Shown: positions 16,221 through 25,622, numbered from the stretch's first letter. The stretch: 64,000 bases of DNA from CAIQPS01 sp963783835 (GCA_963783835.1 CAWAOX010000014.1:1-64000), one strand, 5' to 3'. Numbers and translations are program-made. The notes: generated by a model from the sequence alone, not told the origin.

Positions 16221-18602
16221 CTACCGCGGTAGCTGGGGGTTCACCCTCCCCGCGGGCCGTCCCGCGCCCGGCCCAGTCTGCGGCCGTGGGCTCTGCTTGG
16301 GCGCCGCGTCCTTCGTGCGCCCCAGCCCTTTCACCCACGCGAATCCCGGCCACCACCAGTTCGCCCGGCCCAGGTAAGCCATGATCGCGGGGAGCAGCGT
16401 CAACCGGATCAGGATGGTGTCGGCGATGATCGCCAGGGCGATGCCGAGACCCATCATCTTCGTCTGGCTGATGCTCGTGAAGGCGAAGGCCCCGGTGACG
16501 ATGACCACCAGCAGCGCCGCGCTCACGATGATCCTTCCGGTCCTCGTCAGACCGGTGATGATGCTATCCCGGTTGTCGTGGGTCCGGTTCCAACGCTCGT
16601 GGGTACGGGTGAGCATGAACACCGCGTAGTCCATGGTTATCCCGAAGAGGATGCAGAGGAGCACCACCGGGACGACGGCGTCTATCCCGCCTGTGGAGGT
16701 GAACCGCAGTATCTTCTCAAAAGCGGTGCCCTGGAAAAGCAGCACCAGCATGCCGTAGCTCATTGCGATAGTCAGGAGGTTGACCGCGACTGCGAGCACC
16801 GGGAGCACTACGCTCCGCAGGAGCACGACGAACACGATCAGGCTCGTCACCACCACCCAGAGGATCACCCACGGGAACCAGGTGTTCAGTTCCTGGAAGA
16901 AGTCGTACGTGGACGCGGATTCCCCGGCTACGCTCAGCTGGTAGCCGGCGGGAACGGCCGAAGCCCTGAGGGCCTTGACGAGGTCCTGAGCGGCGGTGGA
17001 ATTGGGGTCGCCGGTCGGCGTGACCCTGAAGAGTACGGCCCCGGGCGCCACCGACGACTTGATGAGTTGTTTGAACTGCTCCAGTTGCGCGGCGGTGATC
17101 GTTTGGCCGCCGCCCAAGTCGATGCCCCCCGGGGGCACCGTGAAGTTGTCGGGATCGTTCAGCAGCTTCTCGAACTGCGGCCAGAACTTCGCGAGAGAGG
17201 CTGCGTCACCGCCCATGCCGTCGAGCGTGAAGGGGCTGAGGACCGAGGCCACGCCGGGAGTCGAGGCCAGCTGTTGACCATACATGAATATGCTGGCCGC
17301 CCGGAGCACATCGACGCCGCCGCCGCCATCCCAACTGAGCATGACTGAGAGAGGCGAGAGTGCGGTGCGGTCGAACTGCTGGTCCAAGATCTGCAGCCCT
17401 TGCCGCGACTCCGCCTCGGGCGGCAATGTGGTGGCCCCGCTCATCTGGGTATTGATGGTGGCGGCCGGCCAGGCCACAAGAGCTATGAGCACCACGGCCA
17501 CGAGGATCGAGGCCCACGGCCTTTTCAGCAACACGTTCGCCCAGCGCCGCCACAACCGGCCTTCGCGGGCCTGGTGCAGCCTGATGACCGGGAGTCTGTC
17601 GACGCGATGGCCGAGAACACCCAGCAAAGCAGGCAGGAAGGTGACCGACGCGGCCACCGAAAAGAACACCACGAGCGCCCCGGCGATGCCCAGTGAGCGC
17701 AGTCCGGGCGAAGGGAAGAAGGCAAGGCCGACCACGCCCACCATCACAGCCACCCCGCTGAAGAAGACCGAGCGTCCGGCACGGGCCGTTGTGACTCCGA
17801 CCGCTTCCTTGACGGTCGCCCCCTTGTGCAGTTCCTCGCGGAAGCGCGACACCATGAAGAGCGCGTAGTCGATGGCTACCGCCAGCCCCAGGAGCGTGGC
17901 CGAGTTCATGGCGAAGATGGACATGTCGGTGGCCCGCGCCAGCAAGTACATTGCGCCCAGCGTGACCGTGACCGCCATGCCGCCGGTAATGACCGGCAGA
18001 GCCGCCGACACCAGGCTGCCGAAAACGAAGATGAGGGCGATGAGCGCCACCGGCAGACCGTAGATCTCCACCTTCTGCAGGTCCCTGACGGAGAAGTCGG
18101 TAAGCTCCTCGTCGACCGCCGGGCCGCCGGTCACGTAGGTCTTGAGCTCGCTGTCCGCGAGCGCAGCCTTGATGTCCTGCATCTGTTTCTGCACCGTCTG
18201 CGAGGGCGCCGAGAAGTTGAGGACCGCGACGGAACTCGTGCCGTCCTCGGAGACGAGCAGATCGCTTCCCGTGTTCGCGTACGTCTGGATGCTCTCCAGG
18301 TTCGGGATGTTCGCAGCGGTCAATCCGTCCAGAGCTTGCCGCTCCGCGGCCTTGAACTCCTCACTCGCGGCCTGAAGCGTGTCGCTCTGGAACACCACGA
18401 GCAGGTTGGTCTCGCCCTGGTTGAACGTCTCCTGGATCAACGCCGAGGACTGCTCAGAGGGAGCATTAGGATCGGTGAAGCCCGCCGTGAGAGTGTCGGC
18501 GAGGAATGGGGTAGCCGCAACACTCACGCCGAAAACGACGATCCAGAGGGCTATGACTATCCAACGAAACCGGTAGCAGAAATTGCCTATGGCGTGGAAC
18601 AT
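16221..18602 (-). CDS. MmpL/RND-family exporter
   Basis: Proton-driven membrane exporter of lipids or hydrophobic compounds, 793 residues. The pattern is two repeats, each with one N-terminal helix, a large extracytoplasmic loop and a cluster of five helices. The first is from RWIVIALWIVVFGVSVAA through ATLLGLAVAIDYALFMVSRFREEL; the second repeats VLLCILFGITMDYAVFMLTRTHERW. The two DYALFMVSR/DYAVFMLTR motifs are the MmpL signature. A basic, Pro-rich tail follows the last helix. It lies 24 bases downstream of a tetR gene in the same direction, so the regulator probably controls it. Cargo is unknown. Confidence 0.92.
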   Translation of the reverse strand: MFHAIGNFCYRFRWIVIALWIVVFGVSVAATPFLADTLTAGFTDPNAPSEQSSALIQETFNQGETNLLVVFQSDTLQAASEEFKAAERQALDGLTAANIPNLESIQTYANTGSDLLVSEDGTSSVAVLNFSAPSQTVQKQMQDIKAALADSELKTYVTGGPAVDEELTDFSVRDLQKVEIYGLPVALIALIFVFGSLVSAALPVITGGMAVTVTLGAMYLLARATDMSIFAMNSATLLGLAVAIDYALFMVSRFREELHKGATVKEAVGVTTARAGRSVFFSGVAVMVGVVGLAFFPSPGLRSLGIAGALVVFFSVAASVTFLPALLGVLGHRVDRLPVIRLHQAREGRLWRRWANVLLKRPWASILVAVVLIALVAWPAATINTQMSGATTLPPEAESRQGLQILDQQFDRTALSPLSVMLSWDGGGGVDVLRAASIFMYGQQLASTPGVASVLSPFTLDGMGGDAASLAKFWPQFEKLLNDPDNFTVPPGGIDLGGGQTITAAQLEQFKQLIKSSVAPGAVLFRVTPTGDPNSTAAQDLVKALRASAVPAGYQLSVAGESASTYDFFQELNTWFPWVILWVVVTSLIVFVVLLRSVVLPVLAVAVNLLTIAMSYGMLVLLFQGTAFEKILRFTSTGGIDAVVPVVLLCILFGITMDYAVFMLTRTHERWNRTHDNRDSIITGLTRTGRIIVSAALLVVIVTGAFAFTSISQTKMMGLGIALAIIADTILIRLTLLPAIMAYLGRANWWWPGFAWVKGLGRTKDAAPKQSPRPQTGPGAGRPAGRVNPQLPR

Positions 18603-18626
18603 CTACCTATCCTTAGCGTGGAGCCC

Positions 18627-19247
18627 CTATCGCGGGGCCATCAACAGAGCGACGTACGTTTCCAGAACACGCCGGGGATCCGCCGACACCTCCGCCGCCA
18701 CCTCTGTGAGGTCTATTCCCCCGACGGCCACCATCCCATGCACAAGTGCCCAGGCGCCGAAAGCCATCTCGGGGGCCGAGCACAGGCAATCCGGCCTGAA
18801 GACGCCCTCCTGTACCCCCTGCCGGAAGGTCTCGCCGATGAGCCGTGCGGCCCCCAGACCGAGTGCCTTCCCGCTCGAGGGAGGCAGATCCAGGGACGTG
18901 GACAGCATCATGCAGCGAAGGTCCATGGGGTTGTCGTGGGCGAACTCCATGTAGGCCAACCCGAGTTCGATCACCCGGCGATCGGGCGAGAGATCGGCGG
19001 GCACCCGGCGCAGGTAAGCGTCCAGGCGTTCGAACGATTCGGCGAACAACGAGGCGACGAGCGAATCCCTGTTGGGGAAGTAGGTGTAGAGAGCGGCCGG
19101 GCTGAAGTCGGCTCGCCGGGCGACCTGGCGAAGGCTGAGTCCTTCGGGGCCTACCTCCAGAAGCAACTCCCGGGCGGCGGAGAGTATCTCCGCGCGAGTG
19201 TCGAGACGGCGGCGGTCACGCCGAGAGAGGCGGACTGTCTCTTCCAT
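18627..19247 (-). CDS. TetR-family transcriptional regulator
   Basis: Repressor of 206 residues. The N-terminal helix-turn-helix (about 15-62) reads from RAEILSAARELLLEVGPEGLSLRQVARRADFSPAALYTYFPNRDSLV, a textbook TetR domain. The C-terminal ligand domain is not assignable. It is the first gene of a two-gene operon with the mmpL exporter, and an inverted repeat 64-95 bases upstream of its start is a likely autoregulatory operator. Ligand-triggered release of exporter expression is the expected mode. Confidence 0.92.
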   Translation of the reverse strand: MEETVRLSRRDRRRLDTRAEILSAARELLLEVGPEGLSLRQVARRADFSPAALYTYFPNRDSLVASLFAESFERLDAYLRRVPADLSPDRRVIELGLAYMEFAHDNPMDLRCMMLSTSLDLPPSSGKALGLGAARLIGETFRQGVQEGVFRPDCLCSAPEMAFGAWALVHGMVAVGGIDLTEVAAEVSADPRRVLETYVALLMAPR

Positions 19248-19310
19248 TCGGACCCCCGTTCATCGCGATCGCTTTGCCCGAGCACTATTCCCAAACACAA
19301 ACTGTTCACC

Positions 19311-19342
19311 AGAACGATGCATGGCGTTCCGAACATCGTTCT
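19311..19342. promoter_or_regulatory. Inverted repeat, candidate TetR operator
   Basis: AGAACGATG (19311-19319) and CATCGTTCT (19334-19342) are perfect reverse complements separated by 14 bases. An internal CGTTC/GAAC pair lies between them, so four half-site-like elements are stacked. The element lies between the leftward tetR-mmpL operon and a rightward small membrane-protein gene and could control both. Confidence 0.55.
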
Positions 19343-19591
19343 GAGTTGTATGATACTCGTTCGCCCAACAAAGGTTCCTGGTCTTCACACCATCCTTATG
19401 GAAGCGCCACGCGATAGAATTCTCCGGCACGCTCAGCGGCCGGGCACCAAGCCTGTCGATAGGAGACCGCCATACCAGCGAAGTCAAAGAAGAGACCCGG
19501 CAAAGCCAAGAGGACCGGGGCGGCCAACAAGCCGCGGCAGGGCGGACAGACGGGCGTCAAGAAGCCCGAAAAGAGCAAGCGGCCGGGCACC

Positions 19592-19996
19592 GTGCTGGCC
19601 CTCCTCATATTGACCGCGATCCAGGCCATAGGGGCTATCGCCGGGGGCATCGGGTTGGTTCGAGATCCGATCAAGAACATCGGCATGCCTCTCAGCGTCC
19701 TTGAAGGGAGTCCCTTCAAGGACTATCTGATCCCCGGCCTCATCCTGCTCATCGTGGTGGGGCTGTTTGCTCTCCTCGTTCTTGCGGGGCTGCTGCGCCG
19801 GTGGAGACCGGCCTGGTGGCTGTCGCTTGCCTCGGGAGGCGGGCTGGTCATCTGGATCGTCACCGAGGTAGCGCTGCTGGGGTATCTGTCCGGGTCGGGG
19901 ATTGGGCTGCAGGTCGTTTTCGGCCTTCTCGGCTTGGCCATAGTCACCCTCACGCTGCTCGCACCTACGCGCCGCTACTTCAGGATAGGCCGCTGA
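19592..19996 (+). CDS. Small multi-span membrane protein, unknown function
   Basis: 134 residues from GTG 19592 with four predicted membrane helices (VLALLILTAIQAIGAIAGGIGLV, LIPGLILLIVVGLFALLVLAGLL, WWLSLASGGGLVIWIVTEVALLGYL, LQVVFGLLGLAIVTLTLLA), ending RRYFRIGR. I recognise no family. The frame is open for 40 further codons upstream, encoding a Lys/Arg-rich tail (PAKSKKRPGKAKRTGAANK). That extension begins at an ATA codon (19472) with AGGAG at the right distance, whereas GTG 19592 has no ribosome site. The true start may therefore be 19472, either as a rare AUA start or with a base error in an ATG. Confidence 0.6.
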   Translation: MLALLILTAIQAIGAIAGGIGLVRDPIKNIGMPLSVLEGSPFKDYLIPGLILLIVVGLFALLVLAGLLRRWRPAWWLSLASGGGLVIWIVTEVALLGYLSGSGIGLQVVFGLLGLAIVTLTLLAPTRRYFRIGR

Positions 19997-20063
19997 GGGG
20001 ACTTTGCGGCGCGCGGCGCCGGCCGACGCGCCTCTCGGCCTTCGTTGCGACGCTCACAGGAAA

Positions 20064-20815
20064 TCAGTCGCGCCGCCGCCCCCCCGGTCCCGTCCCCACG
20101 CAGCGCCCCATCGATTCGATGCGGCCCAGCAGGCAGAACCTGCACATCTCCGCAGTCTCGTTGACGCAGGCCTTCTCAGGGTAGATCTCGTAGAGGGCGC
20201 GGTAGCGAGGCGGCGTGAGATTCGGCATCACGATGTTCGCGCCACGCTGTAGACCGAGTTCCCGGCCGAATTCCTTGTTGATGGTGGCGAGGGCGGTGGT
20301 GCTCGGGCGTTGAACGTACAGAGCGCCGCAGTAGACCACCAGGCTATAAGGGGAGATGTCTTCCGGGAAGTCGTGCCCCTGGACTGTGTCGATCTCCAGC
20401 TTGCCGCCCACGTACTGGTTGAGCCAGCGCGGGATCTTGACCCGGCCGATGTCGTCGGCGATGGGGTGGTGGCTGCATGCCTCCGAGATGAGTATGCGGT
20501 CGCCGGGGCGCAGAGACTCCAGAGCGAGCGCCCCCTCCACCTGCGCGGTCAGATCTCCCTTGAACCGGGCGAACAGGATGGAGAAGCTGGTCATGGGGAC
20601 GTCAAGCGGCGTGCCGCCGCGACTTTCAAGAATGCCTGCGAGTCGGTGACCACCAAGCGCGGCGGTTCCTTGAGGCGGTCGAGCGCAGACCGCAGTTCGC
20701 GCTCTTTGACGACCAACGCCATGGCGTCGGCGTCGAGCAGGTCGCGGATAGACTGCACTTGCGGCAATATCAGCCGGCCGTGACCTAAGTTCACCGCGAC
20801 CTCGGCAAAATGCAA
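20064..20815 (-). pseudogene. HydF-HydE chimeric remnant ([FeFe]-hydrogenase maturation)
   Basis: The first two thirds match the middle and cluster-binding part of HydF: GRLILPQVQSIRDLLDADAMALVVKEREL, VVTDSQAFLKVAA, then in a second frame TSFSILFARFKGDL, ISEACSHHPIADDIGRVKIPRWL and VVYCGA. The GTPase domain is missing: a stop lies just upstream and an exporter gene starts at 20921. After YCGALYVQ the sequence turns into the end of HydE: STTALATI, GLQRGANIVMPNLTP, RALYEIYPEKACV, CRFCLLGRIESMGR. A single missing base near 20609-20616 separates the two HydF frames. It looks like the scar of a deletion across a hydF-hydE pair, leaving neither enzyme functional. An assembly collapse is the alternative. 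Confidence 0.8.
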
Positions 20816-20920
20816 ACTCTTTTACTAAGGTTTTCCGCGGGGAGGGTATTAGCACCACTCGGGCGGAGGAAGAAGTAGAATGATGCTTCGGAGCCGAGAA
20901 CAGCCAAGGATGGGCAGTCA

Positions 20921-21910
20921 ATGATCGCTGAGAAGTTCGACCCCGCGCAGGACGGGTGCCTGGAGGTCTGCGAAGGCCGGCCGGTAGTACTGTCCACGCA
21001 CGGTTTGACCAAAGACTTCAAGAAGTTGCGGGCCGTCGACAACCTGGACATCTCTGTCTGTAGAGGCGATGTCTTCGGCTTCCTGGGTCCCAACGGGAGC
21101 GGAAAGACGACTACGATCCGCCTCATATTCGGCCTGATCTACCCCACGAGCGGGTACGCGCAGGTGCTCGACCACAAGGTGCCCGACGACCGGCTGAGCG
21201 CCCTTCGCCACCTGGGTGGGTTCGTCGACGATCCTATCTTCTACGGCAACATGACGGCCCGCCGCAACCTCCGGATGCTCGCGGAGATGAACGGCGAGGT
21301 GACCGAGGAGCGCATATCCGAAGTGCTCGAGATGGTGGGCCTGTCGGAGCGCGGCACCTCCAAGGCAGGCGGCTTCTCCCACGGAATGCGGCAGCGCCTC
21401 GGCATCGGCCTGGCTCTCATCCACAAGCCCGATGTCATCGTACTCGACGAGCCGACCAGCGGTCTCGACCCGCAGGGAATGAAGGACGTCCGCGAGCTCA
21501 TCCGTCAACTCGGGGCCGAGGGTGTGACCGTCTTCCTTTCCTCCCACCTGCTGCACGAGGTGGAGTTGGTCTGCAACCGCGCGGTCATCCTCAGCAAGGG
21601 CCGGGTCATCGTCCAGGGTCCGGTCGCCGATCTCCATCCGGCCAGCCATGCCGTCAAGGTACTGACCGGCGACCAGGCGCGCGCCATGGAGATCATCCGC
21701 CCCATGGCGCCTCCCGGTGGTGTCCGCGAGGACGAGGGCTACATCGTGGTGGATTCCGGTGACGAATTCGTCCCCGAGATGGTGCGGAGACTGGTCGCAG
21801 GCAACGTCGACATCCTCGCGGTAGTCCCGGCGATGGAGCAAGGGCTGGAAGACATGTTCCTCGAGCTCACGTCGGGGGCCGAAGGCGCTCCCCAAGGAGG
21901 GACGCTATGA
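20921..21910 (+). CDS. ABC transporter ATP-binding protein (ABC-2 exporter type)
   Basis: ATPase subunit, 329 residues, powering an ABC-2-type exporter. Walker A is GPNGSGKTT (about 56-64). The signature region reads FSHGMRQRLGIGLAL in place of LSGGQ, Walker B with D-loop is VIVLDEPTSGLDP, and the switch His is in LSSHLLHEVE. About 20 residues precede the usual start of the fold. The permease gene overlaps its stop by four bases. The C-terminal 100 residues (KVLTGDQARAMEII onward) resemble the regulatory tail found in antibiotic- and lipid-type exporters. Substrate unknown. Confidence 0.93.
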   Translation: MIAEKFDPAQDGCLEVCEGRPVVLSTHGLTKDFKKLRAVDNLDISVCRGDVFGFLGPNGSGKTTTIRLIFGLIYPTSGYAQVLDHKVPDDRLSALRHLGGFVDDPIFYGNMTARRNLRMLAEMNGEVTEERISEVLEMVGLSERGTSKAGGFSHGMRQRLGIGLALIHKPDVIVLDEPTSGLDPQGMKDVRELIRQLGAEGVTVFLSSHLLHEVELVCNRAVILSKGRVIVQGPVADLHPASHAVKVLTGDQARAMEIIRPMAPPGGVREDEGYIVVDSGDEFVPEMVRRLVAGNVDILAVVPAMEQGLEDMFLELTSGAEGAPQGGTL

Positions 21911-22743
21911 GCGGCATCCGGCGCGAGTTCGTCAAGATGCTCTTCCAGAAGCGGACCTACATCGGGTGGATAGGGCTGTTCATCATTCCGTTCCTCATCA
22001 TGCTGGCCTTCCGTTTCTCGGGCGGAGGACCCGGCGGGGGACCCGGGGGGGCCGACGGACCACCGGACGTAGGGGAGCTGATATTCACCCAGGTCCGCAG
22101 CAACGGCCTCTATCTGATCGTGGCCGCCCTACTGGCCATGGCGACCTTCTTCCTGCCCCTCCTCGCCTCGATGTCCGGCAGTTACACCATCGCTGGGGAA
22201 GCTGAGACCGGGACGCTCCGCACAATGCTCATGCAGCCCCTCAGGCGCGGGTCGTTTCTGATGTCCAAGTGGTTCGTGGCCAACCTATACGTGGCGATAT
22301 GCCTGCTCATCCTGGGCGTCGCGGCCCTCATCGCCGGAGGCTCGGTCTTCGGGCTGAGTCCGGTCGGACTGTTCACAGGCCAGCAGGTCGGCGTGTGGCA
22401 CGCGCTGGGTCTCGCGGCGGCCTCCTATGCCTTTGTGTGGATCGCGATGATGTGCGTCGTGTCGCTCGCCGTCTTGTTCTCCACGCTCACGAATTCCAGC
22501 CTGACAGCAGTGGCGAGCGCCTTGGTCCTAGTGATCGTCATGCAGGCTTTGCAGGCCTTCTCGGTCTTCGACTTCCTGCAGCCTTACCTGTTCACGAGCA
22601 AGTTCAGCGAGTGGACCAACTTCCTGAGCTCTCCGGTCCAGTGGACCCCGATCGTCAAGGCGCTCATCAACTTCGCCGTGTGGATCGTCGGGACGACCGC
22701 GCTCGGGTATTGGAGATTCCGGCGCAAAGATATCCTCGCGTAG
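21907..22743 (+). CDS. ABC-2 family permease
   Basis: Membrane subunit of 278 residues with about six helices. It begins with a basic cytoplasmic stretch (IRREFVKMLFQKRTYIGW), then a first helix, a Gly/Pro-rich extracytoplasmic loop (GGGPGGGPGGADGPP) and the ABC-2 core, including IAGEAETGTLRTMLMQPLRR, the typical coupling segment. The C-terminus (GYWRFRRKDILA) is a common ending in this family. It overlaps the ATPase gene and together they form one exporter. Confidence 0.9.
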   Translation: MSGIRREFVKMLFQKRTYIGWIGLFIIPFLIMLAFRFSGGGPGGGPGGADGPPDVGELIFTQVRSNGLYLIVAALLAMATFFLPLLASMSGSYTIAGEAETGTLRTMLMQPLRRGSFLMSKWFVANLYVAICLLILGVAALIAGGSVFGLSPVGLFTGQQVGVWHALGLAAASYAFVWIAMMCVVSLAVLFSTLTNSSLTAVASALVLVIVMQALQAFSVFDFLQPYLFTSKFSEWTNFLSSPVQWTPIVKALINFAVWIVGTTALGYWRFRRKDILA

Positions 22744-22820
22744 CAGGCAGCTGAGAAATGACGCTTCACCGAAGGACCGCGCTGGGCACGCGCGGTCCTG
22801 TGAGAGCATAGTCCTCGAGA

Positions 22821-24275
22821 TTGAAGACTGGAGCGAACTTCTTCCGCACCGAGGCAGCGGGTACTGTCAAGCCGGGGCACGTCCTCCTGGTCATGTCGAT
22901 GACCAACTGGATGGCCGCGTTCCTGACCTCCTCCGTCAACATCGCGCTGCCGTATCTCCAGGAGGAGTTCCACCTCGGCCCGGTAGCCCTCGGATGGATC
23001 CCGCTCTGCTACATCCTGGCGGCTGCTGTCGTCTTGATGCCCTTCGGCCGGATCGCCGACACCGCCGGCCGCCGGCTGATCTTCGTCGCGGGCCTGTCGA
23101 TCATGTTCGTCGGGACCGCCGCCGCCATCTTCGTCGGCTCGTATGTGCTGCTTATCGTCTTCCGCGTCATGCAGGGGGTGGGAAGCGGCATGGTCTTCGC
23201 CAGTTCGACAGCGGCGGTGACCGTGGCGTACCCCCGCGCGCGCCGCGGCTTCGCGATGGGGGTGATGGCCATGGCGGCCTACGCCGGCCAAGCCATGGGC
23301 CCGCCCATCGGCGGCGTTATCGTCGACCACATCGGATGGCGCGGCCTCTTCGTGGTCGGCGCCTGCTACGGGGCCGTCAACCTCTTCCTCGATGGTTGGC
23401 TGCTACGGCGGGCGGAGTGGAAGGAGTCGCGTTCGGCCCGCTTCGACTGGCAAGGATCTGTCGTCTACGGCCTGGCGCTCTCGGCTTTCCTGCTGGGAAC
23501 TGCATGGCTCCCGCTGGTCCGGGGCGTTGTGCTTGCCCTTGTCGGTATCGTCGGCCTGGCGGGCTTCGCATGGTGGGAATCCCGGGCTGAATCGCCCGTG
23601 TTCGATGTCAAGTTGTTTCGTCACAACCGGCTCTACGCCCTCTCCAACTTGACGGCTCTCATCAGCTATGCGTCCGCCTGGGCCATGACGTTCCTCATGA
23701 GCCTCTATCTGCAGTACATCCGGGGCCTCGATCCCCAGACCGCCGGGCTGCTGCTCATCACCGGCGTCGCCCTGCAGACCGCCGTGTCGCCGTTCGGAGG
23801 CCGGCTGGCCGACCGGGTGCAGCCGCGGTGGGTCGTTTCCGGCGGCATGGGACTAAGCGCGCTCGGTCTCGCGAGCTTCACCATGCTGGGCTTCGCTACG
23901 CCGTATTGGCAGATCCTGTTCGCCCTCTGCGTGCTCGGCCTCGGCTACGCGTTCTTTTCGGGCCCCAACCAATCGGCCATCATGAGCAGCGTGGAGCGCA
24001 AGAACGTAGGGGTGGCATCGGCGGGCGTCGGCACCATGCGCGTGGTGGGACAAGCCTTGAGCATCGCCCTGGCTACGCTTGTGGTAGCCGTGATCGTCGG
24101 CCGCCAGGAGTTCACTTCTGCAGACTACCCGAACCTGCTCACAGCCATCCGCGTGACATTCGCGATCATGGCGGTACTGGCCGCGCTGAGTGTCGTGGCC
24201 TCGCTGGCGCGGGGAGACGTGCCGGCCGGCCAGCGCCCGGCAGAGTCTGAACCGCTCCCGGACACCTCCCCGTAA
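22821..24275 (+). CDS. MFS drug/metabolite exporter, DHA2 (EmrB/QacA) type
   Basis: Proton antiporter of 484 residues with about 14 membrane helices. Motif A-like sequences are MPFGRIADTAGRRLIF in the first half and GGRLADRVQPRW in the second. NWMAAFLTSSVNIALPYLQEEF is the typical DHA2 first-helix region. The TTG start at 22821 is inferred from the frame; ribosome-site support is weak. It is a single gene with no partner membrane-fusion protein nearby. Confidence 0.9.
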   Translation: MKTGANFFRTEAAGTVKPGHVLLVMSMTNWMAAFLTSSVNIALPYLQEEFHLGPVALGWIPLCYILAAAVVLMPFGRIADTAGRRLIFVAGLSIMFVGTAAAIFVGSYVLLIVFRVMQGVGSGMVFASSTAAVTVAYPRARRGFAMGVMAMAAYAGQAMGPPIGGVIVDHIGWRGLFVVGACYGAVNLFLDGWLLRRAEWKESRSARFDWQGSVVYGLALSAFLLGTAWLPLVRGVVLALVGIVGLAGFAWWESRAESPVFDVKLFRHNRLYALSNLTALISYASAWAMTFLMSLYLQYIRGLDPQTAGLLLITGVALQTAVSPFGGRLADRVQPRWVVSGGMGLSALGLASFTMLGFATPYWQILFALCVLGLGYAFFSGPNQSAIMSSVERKNVGVASAGVGTMRVVGQALSIALATLVVAVIVGRQEFTSADYPNLLTAIRVTFAIMAVLAALSVVASLARGDVPAGQRPAESEPLPDTSP

Positions 24276-24330
24276 GCCCCCCGGGCGGCCCCTCGGGCGG
24301 CGCGCAAGCGGCCGGCGGCTGCGGCGCGCC

Positions 24331-25608
24331 CTACCAGATAGTCATCGAATCGAGGAAGAGTTGCCGAAAATCTTCGGCGCTCGCCGGCCGCGGCGACAGC
24401 TTGGTCACCCGGTGCTGCGGCAAGACCCCTTCCACCAGTGCCGGAACGTCATCGGGGGTGAAGCCGACGGACCGGAGGCCGTTGGGCATGCCCACCTTCT
24501 TCATGATCTCGATGACGGCCTGGGCGAGCAGTTCTCCCGCGTCGTCCGGTCCTGCGCCCCGCATGTCCGCGCCGATTAAGGCGGCGGCCTGCAGGCACGC
24601 GTCCGGGTTGCCCGGGGCCATGAAGCGGAAAGCGGCCGGCGCTCCCAAGATCACCGCCATCCCGTGAGGGATCAGAGCGTGGTCGCTCAGATAGCCCTCT
24701 GGACGGTAGTCGCGGACGAGTCCGGAGATGGGGTACGACATGCCATGCGGAAGAGTGACTCCCGCTGATCCGAAGCCCACCCCGGCCATGGTGGAAGCCA
24801 GGATCATGTGAGTGCGGGCCTCGATGTCATCCGGATCTTCCATCGCCCGGATCACGTACTGAGAGCCGATCTGGGCGGCCTTGGCCGCCCAGACGCTGCT
24901 GATCGGGTTGGCCCCCTGGTAGGCAGGCCGGGTACGGGGACTTTCCGGAGCTTCCCGCTGCTCGAAAGGAAGGGCCGTGAGCGACTCGATGGCGTGTGAG
25001 AAGACGTCCAGAGCCGTGCAGGCGACGGCCATCCGGGGAAGGGTCCGGGTGTTGTCGGGGTCGACGATGCCCAGGCGGGGACGCAACGCCCGGTGCGAGA
25101 TCCCGGTCTTGGCGTGCATCTCGGAGAGGTCGAAGATAGCCACGGCCGTCGTCTCGCTGCCGGTGCCGGCCGTCGTCGGGATGGCGACCAGAGGCTTGAG
25201 CGGCCCCGGCACGGGCGTCGCCCTGCCGATGGGCGCGTTCACGTATTCGAGGAAGTCGGCAGGGTACGTGGAGTAGAGGTCCGCCACCTTCGCGGTGTCG
25301 ATCGTGGAGCCTCCGCCGACGGCGACATAGCCGTCAAACTTGCCGGCGGTCGCAAAGGCGATGGCCTCTTTGAGAGAGATATCGGTCGGCTCCACCCGCA
25401 CCTGGTCGTACACGACGGCGTCGATACCCTCCGCCCTGAGGGATGCGAGGGCGATCGAAGCCGTCTCGCTCTGGGTGAGGTGCGGGTCGATGACGACCAT
25501 CACGCGGTGGGCGCCGAGTGCCGTCATGTCGTAGCCAACCTCGCGGGTAGCGCCGCTGCCGAACTTGATGCTGGCCGCCTCTATCGTGAACACGGTCTCG
25601 AAGCTCAA
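24331..25608 (-). CDS. Iron-containing alcohol dehydrogenase, hydroxyacid-oxoacid transhydrogenase-like
   Basis: Group III (iron-type) dehydrogenase of 425 residues. TVFTIEAASIKFGSGATREVG at the start, GGGSTIDTAKVADL for NAD and IPTTAGTGSETTAVAIF are diagnostic. Metal-ligand regions are DVFSHAIESL, GVTLPHGMSYPISG and DHALIPHGMAVILGAPAAF. The combination GVxLxHGMSYPISG plus DH-x2-x-PHG is characteristic of the HOT (ADHFE1) branch, which oxidises 4-hydroxybutyrate with 2-oxoglutarate as acceptor. The molecular function is likely, not certain. A radical SAM gene ends its open frame 15 bases upstream in the same direction. Confidence 0.88.
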   Translation of the reverse strand: MSFETVFTIEAASIKFGSGATREVGYDMTALGAHRVMVVIDPHLTQSETASIALASLRAEGIDAVVYDQVRVEPTDISLKEAIAFATAGKFDGYVAVGGGSTIDTAKVADLYSTYPADFLEYVNAPIGRATPVPGPLKPLVAIPTTAGTGSETTAVAIFDLSEMHAKTGISHRALRPRLGIVDPDNTRTLPRMAVACTALDVFSHAIESLTALPFEQREAPESPRTRPAYQGANPISSVWAAKAAQIGSQYVIRAMEDPDDIEARTHMILASTMAGVGFGSAGVTLPHGMSYPISGLVRDYRPEGYLSDHALIPHGMAVILGAPAAFRFMAPGNPDACLQAAALIGADMRGAGPDDAGELLAQAVIEIMKKVGMPNGLRSVGFTPDDVPALVEGVLPQHRVTKLSPRPASAEDFRQLFLDSMTIW

Positions 25609-25622
25609 CGGAACCTCCGTTC

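Noticed and set aside
17826..19613. A 595-codon frame on the + strand over mmpL and tetR
   Set aside because: Antisense to two conserved genes, Arg/Glu/His-rich, with no motifs.
20064..20921. Reading the HydF/HydE region as one functional fusion enzyme
   Set aside because: The HydF GTPase domain and the HydE radical SAM core with its CX3CX2C motif are both missing and a frame break lies inside the HydF part, so a working fusion is not credible.
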